Positions 10,863 to 23,602 of a DNA stretch of 64,000 bases are shown here, in pieces. The notes beneath the pieces are model-generated. The model searched no databases, was not told the DNA's origin, and worked only from the letters and a program-made list of their open reading frames with translations. The DNA lies in NCBI GenBank assembly GCA_028551475.1, contig CM052354.1, positions 12,049,172-12,113,171 of the forward strand, written 5' to 3'. The position numbers were made by a program, and so were the translations under genes. This DNA is from Casuarina equisetifolia (taxonomy: Eukaryota > Streptophyta > Magnoliopsida > Fagales > Casuarinaceae). How positions within the stretch are numbered: position 1 is the first letter of the stretch; each line of letters opens with the position of its first letter.

Positions 10863-12760
10863 GCAATGTGGAGGATAGTTTGGCTGAAAACTATAAAGCA
10901 AGCGCTTCTTGGGAGGCAACCCAAGTACTTTATAGTCTTTTAGTTAGAAATATTTTGTTATCAGTTTGGTTAGAAGGCTATCACCATATGCTCATCACAG
11001 CTCCATTTTGACAACCTGCAATCAGGGGAGTTTTCCTTGTTCCTTCCTTACTATTGCTTTATTTTCTTTTATCATTGAGGAGAATGCTTCATTTAAGTTT
11101 GGGGGTGCTGTTGCTATTGTTGGAAGTGTGCTGTTTTGTTGGGTTGTATTGGAGGTTGTGTATTGTGGTAGTTGTGGTTATGTTGGAAGTGTTAGTGTTA
11201 AAATTTTCTGTGTTGTGTTAGAAGGTCTAATTTTTTTTTTTATAAAATCTTTTTCTTATGTTGGACCATGATTTCTATGATTGGATTCTTTATTGTGCAT
11301 TCTTGGTGATTCTTAGGGAGACGTAAATTTTGTTCAAACTTGTAATTGTGGTATGATGTAAGTGTGATTCTGATTATGTTAATTCACTTATTGAACACTA
11401 AAAGTCTGTATTTTCTTGAAATTGTGTGTATCTCTAGAGAACATTCATGTGAAGTGTGTGATTTTCTTAGATCTTACCCTGATCTTAGAATTTGCTTGAT
11501 TTCCTCTTGAGGCGAAATCCTAGGTTGCATCTAACTAAGAAAATGATTTAGGCCATCTTTGGATCGTTTGAGCCTTTCAAGCTAACCTTATTTACTTATC
11601 CCCAGTCACCCCGCTGAGCCTTGTTCTTAACCTGATTTTGTTAAATGACACTTGGACATATATCCCTTAGCCTTTTGATCAATTTGTCCTATTGTCCTAT
11701 GCCCGTGAACATATTGACTTCTGGTGTGTACAAGTTGATTTGAGCATGAGAGAAGTTAAGGAGAAGGATGTAGTATGGGAAGCAATTGATCGGAATGATT
11801 ATGTGTGACACAATTTGTTGTTTATATAAATGTTTATGCAAATGCACCTGAAAAAAAAAAAAAGAAAGAAAGAGAGAAGCATTTGCTTTAGGATGAAATA
11901 ATATCATTATCTTTTGTTAGATTCAAGCCACCATAGTTCTCTAAAAGAGATCTTTGAGCATTATTATTGAATATCATTGATAAGAGAGGGTTGAGGTGGC
12001 TATATGTGTAAATGTTTTTGTTTTTGCTTTATCATTGCACACATGATTATGACCTTTTAGTGTCAAAGCATTGTTGGACAAGCAAGAATGAGACTAAGTG
12101 GTGGTAGAAAGATCATCTTCATGGAGTAAAAAGGTGGAGAAGGGCTAGAGTTTTGATGAGACCCTAGAAAGTAATGTGTTCATGGGTTATTTGAGCTTAA
12201 ATGACTTTCATCCTACCCTTAGCCCAACCTTTCATTACAAGCTTATGAAAGTCCTACTGATTTTTGGTTAGATGATTGACTTACATTAGTGGAGAGAGGA
12301 ATGAAGAGCAAACCTATGAGATTTTGTTGAAGATTTTGAGATGTTGCATATTAATGTGAATCTATTTGGAGTACATGCAATTGAGACAAAATGTGAACTC
12401 ACACACACACACACATGGTTGACATAGTTAAGAGTCTATCTTACTTTATAAACCAATTGCAGTGTTTGGATGAAAGTTATGTTTTTCTTTGAATTGTTAA
12501 ATTGAGCAATTATGGAAGAATATCATACAATGATTGGTTGTATGTGTTGATTTGTTCTTTTGCTCGAGGACGAACAAAATGTTAAGTTTGGGGGTGTGGC
12601 ATTGTTGTTTTGGAAAATACTATGGAGTGATTGGTGGTGTTAGAATATGTTGTTTAGTACTATTTGTGTATAATTTCTTGTGTTTTTTTATGAGAAATTT
12701 TTTTTTTATGTTGTCATAATGTGTTGTTTAGAGTTTTTGTTCGAAGACGAGCAAAATGTT
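10863..12760 (+). other. Non-coding 3' region of young Athila-type element
   Basis: Corresponds to the 18287-19830 region of the old element. The shared start reads GATAGTTTGGCT then GTGCTTCTTGG. It has no convincing coding frame. It holds two copies of the polypurine-like motif AAGTTTGGGGGTG (11095-11107 and 12584-12596) besides the one at the LTR, and an (AC)n tract at about 12400-12416. Confidence 0.7.
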
Positions 12761-12774
12761 AAGTTTGGGGGTGT
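12761..12774 (+). promoter_or_regulatory. Polypurine tract of young Athila-type element
   Basis: AAGTTTGGGGGTGT directly precedes the TGATAA start of the 3' LTR, the position where plus-strand DNA synthesis is primed. Confidence 0.75.
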
Positions 12775-14451
12775 TGATAACTCTATTTTATATAGAGTTA
12801 TTTTGTTTATTTTAGGTAATGTTTAATATAATTTTTATTAAATTATATTTGTATTTAATTATATTTATATATGTTTTGCTATTTTATGCAGTAAACCCAA
12901 AATAGAAGAAAAAGAAGCAATAAATCATGCAAAATCAATACTTACCATTTATCTATGAAGCACGTGAGAAGCAAGGACAAGAAAAAGATAGACAAAAAGA
13001 AGTAAAAGAGGAAAGTCAAGGAAGAAAAGAAAATAGTGACCTATTGGGTTTTGGAAGCGGATTAACAAAAGAGAGGAGGCGTTTATCGAAAAACGAAGAA
13101 CAGAGAACGGAGGAGAAGAGGAGAGATTTCGGCGGCTAGGACCTCGCCGGAAAAGCAGAGGCCACGCACGACAGCGCGGGACTCTGTAGACGCCGGTGGT
13201 TTGGCGAAAGCCGACCGTGACGTTCTTTTCCGCCGAAGGCACCTATTCCCGGCCATTCTTTTCCTTTTTCCGGCCAGATTTGAGAGATTTTCGGCGATCT
13301 GAAAGCAGATTTGAATTCCTAGAGAGATTTCCGGCGTTTCTGTACTAGATTCACGGCGATTCGCGGCGGTTTCCGGCGAAGAACGGCGAACGCCGTTTGA
13401 GCTTTTCTGTCAGATCTACACGTTTCTGTGGAATATTTGCGCGATATTTTTACAGATCTACAATCTAGGCGTCCCGATCTACGTTTCTGGAGGTTTCTGT
13501 GAAGACCGGCGGCGGCGCGTGGCGGCCGTACGGCGGCGCGTGTCACCGGCGCGTGACGGCGCGTTTTAAGTCCTTTTTTTTTTTTTTTTTTTTTCCGTTC
13601 TTCAGACAGTTTCTTCTTCACCCTGTGATGTGCAGATTTGTGCAATTTATTTTGTGATTTGAAGACATTTGGTGACAGCTTTAATGTTTTTAAATTTCAG
13701 AATGCTTTGTTTACGTTTTTGCACTGATTTAGGTTATTTAAATATGTTGTTTTAGTTTAGTGTGTTAGAGCTACGATGGAACTTAATTATAATGTATCAA
13801 TGTTATGATTATTTACGTTTTGTGAGATATTTTATGAATGTGAAGTTGCATGTTACGGAGTTTAATGCTTTTAGGTGATTAGCTACCATCTAGATGACTT
13901 AATTTGCATGTTAGAGACCGACAGGAAATAACATGCAGTTGCTTCTTGTAATATCTAACCATAGATTAATATGGATAGACATATATCATGTTATTTGTGT
14001 GGCTTTTGGTGATAAGATGATCGAAAGATTTATTGTAAACCAGAAATAATCACAGAGCCTAATGCATTTGGTTTGTTTCAATTCACATATAGAGATATAG
14101 TGAATTAATGAACTAAATAGGTTTACTATACCTAGACATAGGATAGTAAATAAATTAGGAAATTCCGCCATCACATAAGTAGAATTAATCTTGTTAGCAT
14201 GGATGATCGACATTTGTACCTAGTAATTAGGTGAAATCAGATGCTCTAACATCTTTCGTTTGTCAAGTTTAGATTAAATTTAGTTATTAAATTCACAATT
14301 TACCATTTCAGTTGGCTAGATAAATTCTAGGAGTTGTTCACCATTAGTAATTAATTAGTTTAGTAAATACCAGTCTTCGTGGGACGATATCTGTACTCAT
14401 CATTATATTACTTGTTCGACATGTTCACTTGCATTTAAATTTCACCGAATA
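12775..14451 (+). repeat. 3' LTR of young Athila-type element
   Basis: 1677 bp. It begins TGATAACTC and ends CCGAATA (terminal CA changed to TA). It is longer than the 5' LTR mainly through a longer T run near 13575. Differences from the 5' LTR crowd into its first 240 bp. Confidence 0.92.
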
Positions 14452-15660
14452 TTATCCTATAGAGATTGGTGAATATTAGGCTAATTAAGTATTAACAATA
14501 AATTAATTCTAAAATTTATCTGATAAATTAAAAGAAAGTTGATGTTGAATTAAAATTAAAGATTTTTAAAACAAAATTTTAAGACTAAATGAAATTAAAT
14601 TCAAGTAAGAAAGATTAATATGAGAAATATATTAGAGTATTTGATTTTACCATAATTACTAGATATAAATTTTCATAGTTTATAACTGTAAGAATAATAA
14701 TACCTATATGATTACGGAACTTCCTAATTTATTTATTATACTATATCTAGATATAGTAAACATACTCTATTTCTTAATTCACTATATTTCTATATAAATT
14801 AAAATAAATAAATTACATTAGGATTTATGAAAATTTCTAATTTACAATAAATTGTTTGATCATCTTATTACTAAAACCACACAAACAACATAATATATAA
14901 CTATTTATCTTTAATTCATGGTTATATATTATAAGAAACAACTGTATATAATTTTCTTTCAGTTTCAAATATACAAATCATATTATTCAAGTGATGGCCA
15001 ATTATTTAAAAATATTAAGCATAATAATATATAACCCACATATATAAAATATCTTACAAAGCAAAGAAATTTATAAAATTTACATTATTAGAGTTAGGCT
15101 ACATCATTGTTCTAACAAAAGAAAATTATAATATAATATAATAACAAATCAAAACAATGGTAGAAATTAAACAAAACGTCTTAGATAAAGAAAAGTAGAA
15201 AAGTTGTCACTACACTGTCTTCTTTTCAAGAATTCTTTGTAAAATATCTACAAATCAAACTAAAATTAAGAATTGTATAAAGTAAAGGTAAGCTGTCACA
15301 TCTCAACTTTTTTTGTCTTTTTTTTTTTTTTCTCTTGGTTCTAGTGGCACCACTCTTTCTGTCTCTCTTCTTTCTTTTCTTTGTTTATTTTGTGTGGAAC
15401 CCCTTAGTTTCTCTCTTCACATTTGACACTTCCCCTTTTTTCTTTTGACTTTCTTGTCCTTTTATTTTGTTGTTTTGTGCCACTTTTGTTTGCTTTCTTG
15501 TGTCTTCCTATTCTTGCAACTTCTTTTTTTTTTCTTTTAAGACTTCCTACATAAACAATAAAAATTTAAATAAATAAAAGAAGTTAAAATGTTTTCTCAC
15601 GAAAATATATTATTTATATCATAAAATACTCAAAATAACTTTATAAAAATAAAGGTATCA
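14452..15660 (-). repeat. 3' LTR of old Athila-type element, main piece
   Basis: Continues the LTR broken at 7449, starting with the second TTATC. It aligns throughout with the reverse complement of the LTR family and closely with 25257-26552. It ends ATAAAGGTATCA, where the LINE insertion begins. Confidence 0.8.
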
Positions 15661-18256
15661 AATAGTTTGCTCACCAAAGAAGGAAGGGTTTGGGTTATTG
15701 AATCTTAAACTTTGAAATAAAGTCCTTTTAGAACATATGCTTTGGAACCTTATAAACCTTTCAGATGTTTTTCTATGGATTAAATGGATCTACAATACAA
15801 AATGTAAAAGAACTTCAGTAATGCAATTTGATATCAAAAGTTCCATGACATGGAGTTAGAGATGTCTTTTTAAACTAAGGTTTACACTTACCTCGATTAT
15901 TAATAGATCTACCTATTGTTGTAAAGAAATTTATTAGCACCTTCAACCAACAAATGAAAAAGTGAATTGGTATAATCTCATTTGGACTGGTGGCATCAAC
16001 AAACATAATTTCATAGGATGGCTAGTATCTCAAAATTGACTTTCTACAGTAGAAAGAATGGTATAATGGCTCCATTTAGTTAACTTATACTGTGATTTTT
16101 GTTAGTCTTATGTTGATAATAGGAATCATTATGTTGATTTTTGTCACAATGATGGCTTGAAAAACTATCCTTGCTAAGAATGGAATTCAACGTGATATTA
16201 GAGAATGGAATGAAAAATTGCAATGGGTGATTAAAACAACTAAAGGAAAGGATTTGGATGCCAAATGTTCGGTGAAATTTACATGCAAGTATACATGTTG
16301 AACAAGTAATATAATGATGAGATTAAGTATCGTCCTATAGAGATTAATGTTATCAACTTGACTAATTACTAATAGTGAATTGGTCCTACAATTTATCTAG
16401 CAAATTATCATGAAAAGATGTTTTAAATTGAAATTACACTAAAGCAATCAACTTCCAAAGAATTAATTAAATATGACAAGTATGCCAAAGCATCCAACTT
16501 CACCATGGTTAGTGATATGAATTCTAATAATTTAATGCTTGCAAGAACAATGATATTTATAAGATTGTGAAATTTCCTAATTTATTCACAATCTTATATC
16601 TAAGTATAGCGAATCTACTTAGTTCATTAATTCACTGTATGTCTACTTATGAATTTAATAAACTAAGAGCGTTAAAGTCAACGAATATTCCAACTAAAGC
16701 CACATAATCAACATAGCATATGTCTACCTACATTTAATTTATGATTTTACATTATAAGATGCATTTGCATATTTTCTCATGTCAGTCTCAAATATGCATA
16801 TCAAATTAGTTAATTAATGATTAATCACTGAATCACATTAAAAATAATAACGTACAACTCACATAAATATGTTGTCTCACATAACATGTCAACTAAGGAA
16901 CTCAAAACATTCTAATTAGGCTACATCTTAGCTCTAACAAGAGTAGTTTAGTTCATAATATTAAACCAAACAAAAATAATACAACAAATTACACAAAACA
17001 TCTAAATTTAAGCAAACTAAAAAGTTGTCACCAATTTTTGCCCCCTTCAGGAAGTTTCTGTGCAACTCTACACATCAAGGAAAAGGAAGAGAGCTATCTG
17101 ATAAAAGGAATTAAAATCACGCTACATGCGCCACCACACGCCGCCGTCACACACTTACACGCTGCCACATGCGTCGCCATACTCCTCCATGCGTCGCCAT
17201 CGATCTTCACAAAAAACACCAAAAGTCACCGAATATGACGTCTGGAGTGCCGATTTGCCAAGATCTTCAGTTGATTCGTTGTCGAATGGCGTAGATCTGA
17301 CAAAATCTCCAGTCAGCCCCTACTACGTCTCACTGGAAACCGCCACATGAATTGCCTCAAATTAGCTGCAAATTGACCGGAAATCTCTATTAACCGCCGA
17401 ATATGGTCCTTCCTCACTGAAATGGTCTCAGATTTGGCTGGAAATAGTGCTTCTTTGTCGGAAAAAATGCCAAACGGTGATGTAGCTTGAAACTTGACCC
17501 AAAAAAGGGCTGGATGGCGTCCGCATGTTCCAAACACCCAGCTTCTTGGACAAACTCCCGGGTTCCACCACTAAAGAGAATCGGTCGGCTGTCGCATGAC
17601 CGGTTTTCCCTTTTGTCCCCCCCACTACTCTCCTCTTTTTCAAACAAAAAGCCCTCCTTTGTCCCCAATACGACAATTGCCCGATAGCTGCTCCCTCATG
17701 GGTCCCTCTCTTTTTCGTCCAGGCCCACGAACTCGACCCAAAAGCCTCAGTTTCATCCTTCCACATGAGTTTCCCATGTCCTTTGAGTTCCTTCATTTTC
17801 TTGTTTTTTTTTTCCTTCTTTTTTGTCTATTTTGAGATTTACTACATATACAAACAAAGCTTACATAAACACCACAAATATGAATAAAATTTAACAAATA
17901 TTAAATTATAATTATCTAAAATAATAACAATAACTCTATATAAAATAGAGTTATCACAAAACTTCTTAAATTATCTTTTTTAGCTTGCATTTATTGTATA
18001 TAGCCAGAATGCAATAGAAGATGATTTCAAAGTCAAACAATCGACATTCCAATCATGCTAATTAAAGTAAGGAAAATTGTACGAGGAGAGCTTCTTTGTT
18101 TCAAAATATAAAATCCTCACAAGGAAATATCTTTTTGAGTGAGATTTAGAGGCTTCCAACCTTTATATTTTCATAATTTTTGTAATTCTAAGGTCTGCCC
18201 CGATGCCTTTGTACACTACTTTTTATTAATGCACCTTTACATTTTCACTAAAAAAA
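15661..18256 (+). mobile_element. LINE (L1-type) insertion, 5'-truncated, split by a solo LTR
   Basis: A plus-strand L1-type fragment flanked by a 13-bp direct repeat: ATAAAGGTATCAA at 15649-15661 and ATAAAGTTATCAA at 18257-18269, with one mismatch. The readable part is a zf-RVT domain of ORF2 at about 15960-16080, with NWYNLIWTGG, HNFIGWLVSQN and LSTVERMV. Then come the ORF2 C-terminus and a short A-rich 3' end (about 18250). Stops interrupt it. The inserted LTR at 16266-17956 splits the C-terminal segment; the copy at 440-880 shows the uninterrupted order. Confidence 0.75.
16266..17956 (-). repeat. Solo Athila-type LTR inside the LINE
   Basis: 1691 bp, reverse orientation, starting TGTTCGGTGAAA and ending GAGTTATCA. 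It is flanked by CAAA (16262-16265 and 17957-17960); the fifth base differs. No internal region is present, as expected after recombination between the two LTRs of one element. It shares the GC-rich middle block (about 17110-17600) with the young element's LTRs. Confidence 0.85.
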
Positions 18257-18268
18257 ATAAAGTTATCA

Positions 18269-19830
18269 AGACTCTCAAACTTAACATTTTGCTAGTTCTT
18301 GAGCAAAAGTAATAGACAACATATGTTTTAGACAAAATCCTTTCATAAAATTTTCCTATAATTGCTCAACTTAACAATTCAAAGAAAAATATAACTTTCA
18401 TCCAAACACTACAATTGTTTCATAAGATAAGATATACTCTTAATTATGTTAACCATATGTGTGTGTGTATGAGTCCTTATTTTTCAACTATATGCACTTT
18501 AAATAGATCCACATTGGTATGCAACTTCTTAAAAACTTTGACCAAATCTCATAAACTTGTTTTTCATTTCTCTTTTCATTAATGTAAGCTAATCATCTAA
18601 TTAAGAATCAATAGGCTTTCATTAGCTTGTATGTCAAGTTGGGCTAAGGGAAAGATGAAAGTCATTTAGGTTGAATTCGCCCATGAACACATTTTTTTCT
18701 AGGATCTAAAATTAAGTCACTTTCTACCTTTTTGCTCCTTACAAATAATCTTTTTACCACAACTTCTCTCATTCTTTTCTATCCAAAAATGATTGATTTT
18801 GATTGAATTCTAATACTCACAAAAGTCACAATGATGCTTATGTAACAATAAAGCAAGTAAAAGTACTATAAATGTAGCCATTACAATCATATCTTGCTGA
18901 TGATATCCAATTACCATGCTTAATAGCCTATTTCAGAATATTGAGTGACTTGAATTTGACAAGGAATGATAGGAGGATTATATTCTTGGGCAATTGCACT
19001 CCCTTATTATTTTTTTTTTTTATAATTGTAGAAATGAGATACTATGCCCCTACAATCATTATAATTAATTTTTTTCCATGCTTCATCTTCCTCTTAATTG
19101 TATTCAACTCAAATAAACTTATATCCTAAAAATCAAAAGCTCAAAGGTATATATATGTAGATGCCATTAAAGAAAATTAGATAAGAATCAAGGCTCAGTG
19201 GGGTGATTGGTGATAAAGAAATAGGGTTGGCTTGAAAGACCTAAACAATCTAAAGATGGCCTAAATCATTTTCTTAGTTAGATGCAGCCTAGGATTTCAG
19301 CTTAAGAGAAAATCAAACAAATTCTAAGATCTAGGTGAGATCTAAGAAAATCACATATTTCACATAAATGTTCTCTAGAAACACACATAATTTAAAAAAT
19401 AAATGAATTTTAATGCTTAATAGGTGGAACAACATAACAAGAGTTACACTTAACTCACACCATAATGACTGGTTTAAACAAAATTTACACCTCCCTAAGA
19501 ACTACCATGAATTCACAACAAGGGATTCAATCATGACATAAGAAAAAAATTTAAATTAGATTTAGAACAAAGTTTTTTTTTCCACCCCCAAACTGAAATG
19601 AAGCACTGTCTTCAATGCAAAAAGAAAGAAAACAAAAACAAAAGTGAAATAGGAACTAAAAAACTCCCTTAATAATAGGTCATGTCCACATAGAGATATG
19701 AGGAAATGGTGGTGACAAAACTTCTAATAAACAGATAAATGAAAATACTTAGGTTGCCTTCCAAGAAGCACTTACTTTATAGATGTTAGCCAAACTATCT
19801 TCAATGTTGCTAGTTAAGGAGGATGAAGGT
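18269..19830 (-). other. Non-coding 3' region and polypurine tract of old Athila-type element
   Basis: In minus orientation the tract AAGTTTGAGAGTC directly precedes the LTR, a decayed version of AAGTTTGGGGGTGT. The upstream CAAAATGTT is shared with the young element. A second polypurine-like motif, reverse complement of CACCCCCAAACTG, is near 19583. No gene is present. Confidence 0.65.
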
Positions 19831-20339
19831 CAATGATAGTCTTCTGCATGTTGACTCTTTCAAAATAGGCTTTAAATGTTGACCAATCACCTTAAATGTG
19901 CCCTAGGTGTCATTTGCAACTTCTATTGCTCTATATGGGAATGCCTTTGTAACTATGAGAGGCCCAAACCATCGAGACTGCAACTTACCTAGAAACAATT
20001 TAAGACAAGAGTTATAAATAATACTTTGGCTAACCTCAAACTCTCTTCTTAATATGTGTTTGTCATGGCATCTTTTTTCTGCTCCTTATATATTTTGGCA
20101 TTTTGATAGGCCTCATCTTGTAATTTCTCCAATTCGTTCAGCTACAACAATCTAGTTTCACTTGTAGACTGCATGTCAAAGTTCAAAAACTTCAATACCT
20201 AATATGCTTTATGCTCTAATTTGACTGGTAGATGACAAACCTTCCTAAACATTAGCCTAAAATGAGATATTCTAATTGGTGTTTTGAATGCTATTTTATA
20301 GGCCCAAAGTACATTATCAAGTTTCATTAACCAATCTTT

Positions 20340-20960
20340 CCTTGAACCACTCATAGTTTTTTTCAAAGTTCACTTAATTTCCCTAATTGATATCTCAACT
20401 TGACCACTAGTTTGAAGGTGATAAGAGGTTGCAATCTTGTCGGTAACTCCATACTTACCTAAAAGTGCTTCAAATTGTTTGTTGTAGAAATGTGTCCCTC
20501 TATAACTTATGATTGCCTTAGGAGTGTCAAATCATGTAAAAAAAATATTTTTATTTTAGAACTTAACCACAACCTTAGCATTATTTGTTGGTAACGCTAT
20601 TGTTTCTACCCACTTAGACACATACTTAACAATCACCAAAATATACATATTTTCATGAGAAAGTGTAAAGGGTCCTATGAAATCAATACCCCAAACATCA
20701 AATAATTCACACACAACATTTTTCAAAGGCATCTCATGTTTCCTATAAATATTTATAGTTCTTTGACATTGATCACATGCACCTACATATGAATATGCAT
20801 ATTTAAAAAGTGTGAGCCAATAAAATCCAAAGTGTAAAACCTTAACATTTAGTTCTAGTAGCATCAAAATGACTACTTGCCTCTCTAGCATGACAATGGT
20901 GTAGGATGTTGGTCATCTTTTCTTCTAGAACACATCTCCTTATAACCTAATCTACACATA
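20340..20960 (-). pseudogene. Athila-type integrase remnant
   Basis: The longest clear frame (20891-20556) shows the zinc-binding C-x2-C end (GACDQCQRT) and the start of the catalytic core, with the first acidic residue in [25 protein letters not shown] follows, typical of Athila integrase. Downstream homology continues with frameshifts to about 20340. It is not functional. Confidence 0.75.
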
Positions 20961-21076
20961 CTTTAAACAAGAAAGGCTTTTCCCAAAAGTAATGTTTAAA
21001 AGATTTTTTTTCTTTGTTGATATGACATTTCAAGAGGAAGAATATTATTTACCAAATAATTTATAAAATTAGCATA

Positions 21077-21600
21077 CTAGGGAATTTTCATTGATTGGAG
21101 GACAAAAAATTTTTTGTCAAGGAACTCTTCCATAATTAGTTGATCTTCTTCCTTTAGATTTAAAATTCTGGACAAATGATCAACAACAAGGTTTTCAATC
21201 TCCTTTTTATCCTTGATTTCCAAATCAAACTCTGGTAGCAATAGAATCCACTTGATCAACTTAGGTTTTAATTCTTTTTTTTTTCAAGTAAATGCTTAAG
21301 AGCAAAGTGGCTAGAATAAACAATACCTTTGGAGTCAATCAGATAAGAATAAAATTTATCAAAAGCAAATACTACTGCCAAAAGTTCTTGTTCTATTGTT
21401 AAATAATTTAATTGCATGCCTAACAAGGTTTGACTAGCATAGTAAGTGGTCTAAAAAACTCTATTCTTCTTTTTTCCTAAAACAACTCCTATTACAAAAT
21501 TGCTTGCATCACATATCAACTCAAAAGATAAGTCCCATTTTAGTGTTGCCATGATTGATACTAATATTAACTTTTCCTTTAGAGTGTTAAAGGCCTACAA
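21077..21600 (-). pseudogene. Athila-type RNase H remnant
   Basis: The frame at 21259-21077 reads [17 protein letters not shown] then VVDHLSRI, matching the 'LLQEFD-EI-D-KG-EN-VADHLSR' end of Gypsy RNase H. Upstream, interrupted frames match the segment before it. Confidence 0.65.
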
Positions 21601-21609
21601 GCATTCATC

Positions 21610-22500
21610 AGAAAAGTTAAAATTTCACTTCTTTAACCAACAAACTTGAAAGGGGTCTAACAATCTTAGAAAAATCTTTTATGAACCACCTATAGACTCT
21701 TGCATGCCCAAAAAATTCTCTACAAGTTTCATTGATATTGGTGGGGGCAATTTTGCAATGACCACCACTTTAGCTCAATCAACCTCTAATCCTTTTTTGG
21801 ATATCTTATGCCTTAACATTATTCCTTTCTACACCATAAAATGACACTCTTCCTAATTCAAAACAAGGTTAGTCTCCTTACACATTTGTAAGACCCTCGC
21901 TAAATTATTCAAACAAATGTCAAATGAATAGCCAAATATTGAAAAATCATCCATGAAAATCTCAATGAATCTTTCTACCACATCTTAAAAAATAGCTATC
22001 ATGATCTTTGAAAAGTTGCTGGTGCATTACAAAGATGAAAAGGCATTATCTAAAAGCAAGGGTACCATAAAAATAAGTGAAAGTGGTTTTCTCTTGATCT
22101 TCTAATGTAATGGAAATCTAATTATACCCTAAATACCCATCAAGGAAGCAATAAAATTCATGTCTTGTAAGTCTTTCTAACATTTGATCAATAAATGGCA
22201 AAGGGAAATGATCTTTTCTTATGGCATCATTCAATTTTCTATAATCTATACACACATGCCATTCAATAACTATCCTAGTTGGAATCAATTCATTATTATC
22301 ATTTCATTGAATAGTCATACCTCCTTTCTTTGGCACTACTTGCATAGGACCTACCCAAGGATTGTCTGAGTTGGGATAAATGATCCTTGCATCAAGCAAT
22401 TTAATTACCTCAGCCTTCATCACTTCTTAGATCTTTGAGTTCAAACACCTTTGAAGTTGAACAATAGCTTTGTATTACTCCTCCATCAAAATCTTGTGTA
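21610..22500 (-). pseudogene. Athila-type reverse transcriptase remnant
   Basis: Reading the minus strand from about 22420 gives recognisable blocks: LLDARIIYP, GPMQVVPKKGGMT, VCIDYRKLNDAIRKDHFP, LPFIDQMLERL and YCFLDGY. These match Athila reverse transcriptase in order. Stops and frameshifts occur within and after these blocks, and the catalytic YxDD region is degraded. Confidence 0.75.
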
Positions 22501-22869
22501 TGCAGAGTGAAGAACTAATTCCTTTGATATTAACTATTTTTCATCCAATTGCTCCCTTATGCTCTCTTAACACCCTATGTAGTTTCTCTTCCATCAATTA
22601 TGTCATAGAAGATAATATAATTACTAGTAAAGTAGAAACTACATCTAAATAAACATATTTCAAATAAGGAGGTAAAGGCTTGAGTTCAAGAGTTGGAGGC
22701 TCTTCAATTAATGGCTTAGGCTTTGTAATGTGTTGTCCTAACTCCTCAAACTTTGTTGCCTTTTATTGTAAACATGGTAGATTTTCTTCCATGAGATTTG
22801 CATACTCATATATCTCTTCACTTTCAATTTCCTTGTCCTTTAGGTGAACTAAGCATGCTTCAAGTGGAT

Positions 22870-23602
22870 CCTTGAAAACTTTTTCCTAAAAGATCTTATT
22901 CATAAACTTATCAATTGTCTTGGCCCTAAAGCAAGAACTATCGTTAGAGAGATGTTCCATTGCAGTAAAAACATTAAAAGTGATAGAATCATTTTGAACT
23001 TTTAAAATTAACTTTCCTTGCTATACATCAATCAAAGCTCTTCTTGTTGTTAGAAAAGGTTGACCTAAGATAAGTGGTACCTCAAAATCTTCCTTCATGT
23101 CAAGTATTATAAAATCTACAAGAAAAATGAATTTGTCAACTTTCACCAATACATCTTCCATAATGCCCTTTAAATATTTTTATTGATTGATTAGCTAGCT
23201 GTAAGGACACTATAGTTGCCTTCCTTCACCCAATCCTAATTTCCTGAAAATTTAAAAAGGCATTAGATGAATACTAGCGTCTAAATCACATAATGCCTTA
23301 TCAAAGTAAGAATCTGCAATAATACAAGGAATTGTAAAACTCCTAAGATGTTTTAATTTTAGAGGCAATTTGTTTTGTAAAATGATTGAGCACTCTTCAA
23401 TCAACTTCACAATTTCATACTCTTCCACCTTCCTTTTGTTTTTTAATATTTCCTTAAGAACTTTTGCATAACTAGGCATTTGAGGTAATGCATATGCAAA
23501 AGGAATGTTAATATGTAATTTTTTGAATACATCAAGGAGTTTAGAAAACTGCTTATTTATCTTGTGTTGCTGGAGTCTATGAGGAAATGGATCTAGAGGC
23601 AC
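22870..23602 (-). pseudogene. Athila-type pre-protease and protease remnant
   Basis: The frame at 23602-23252 contains KKLHINIPFA, KLIEECSIILQNKLPLKLK and then FTIPC, followed by ALCDLDASIHLMPF. The last is the decayed protease active site: Athila normally has DLGASI, here DLDASI. The region downstream to about 22870 continues with frameshifts. The first half is the counterpart of the young element's 10620-10850. Confidence 0.7.

Larger units (their letters stand above)
7450..14451 (+). mobile_element. Young non-autonomous Athila-type Gypsy element (gag only)
   Basis: The LTRs at 7450-9117 and 12775-14451 are about 98% identical by eye. The 5-bp duplication TTATC flanks the element at 7445-7449 and 14452-14456. 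The internal region (3657 bp) has a tRNA-Asp-type primer site, a gag frame and the start of the pre-protease region. Protease, reverse transcriptase, RNase H and integrase are absent. The join falls at about 10845-10862, where gag-side sequence runs directly into sequence that lies beyond integrase in the old element. Its internal region is about 3.3 kb shorter than the old one. It must have moved using proteins supplied by a related full-length element (inference). Confidence 0.9.
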
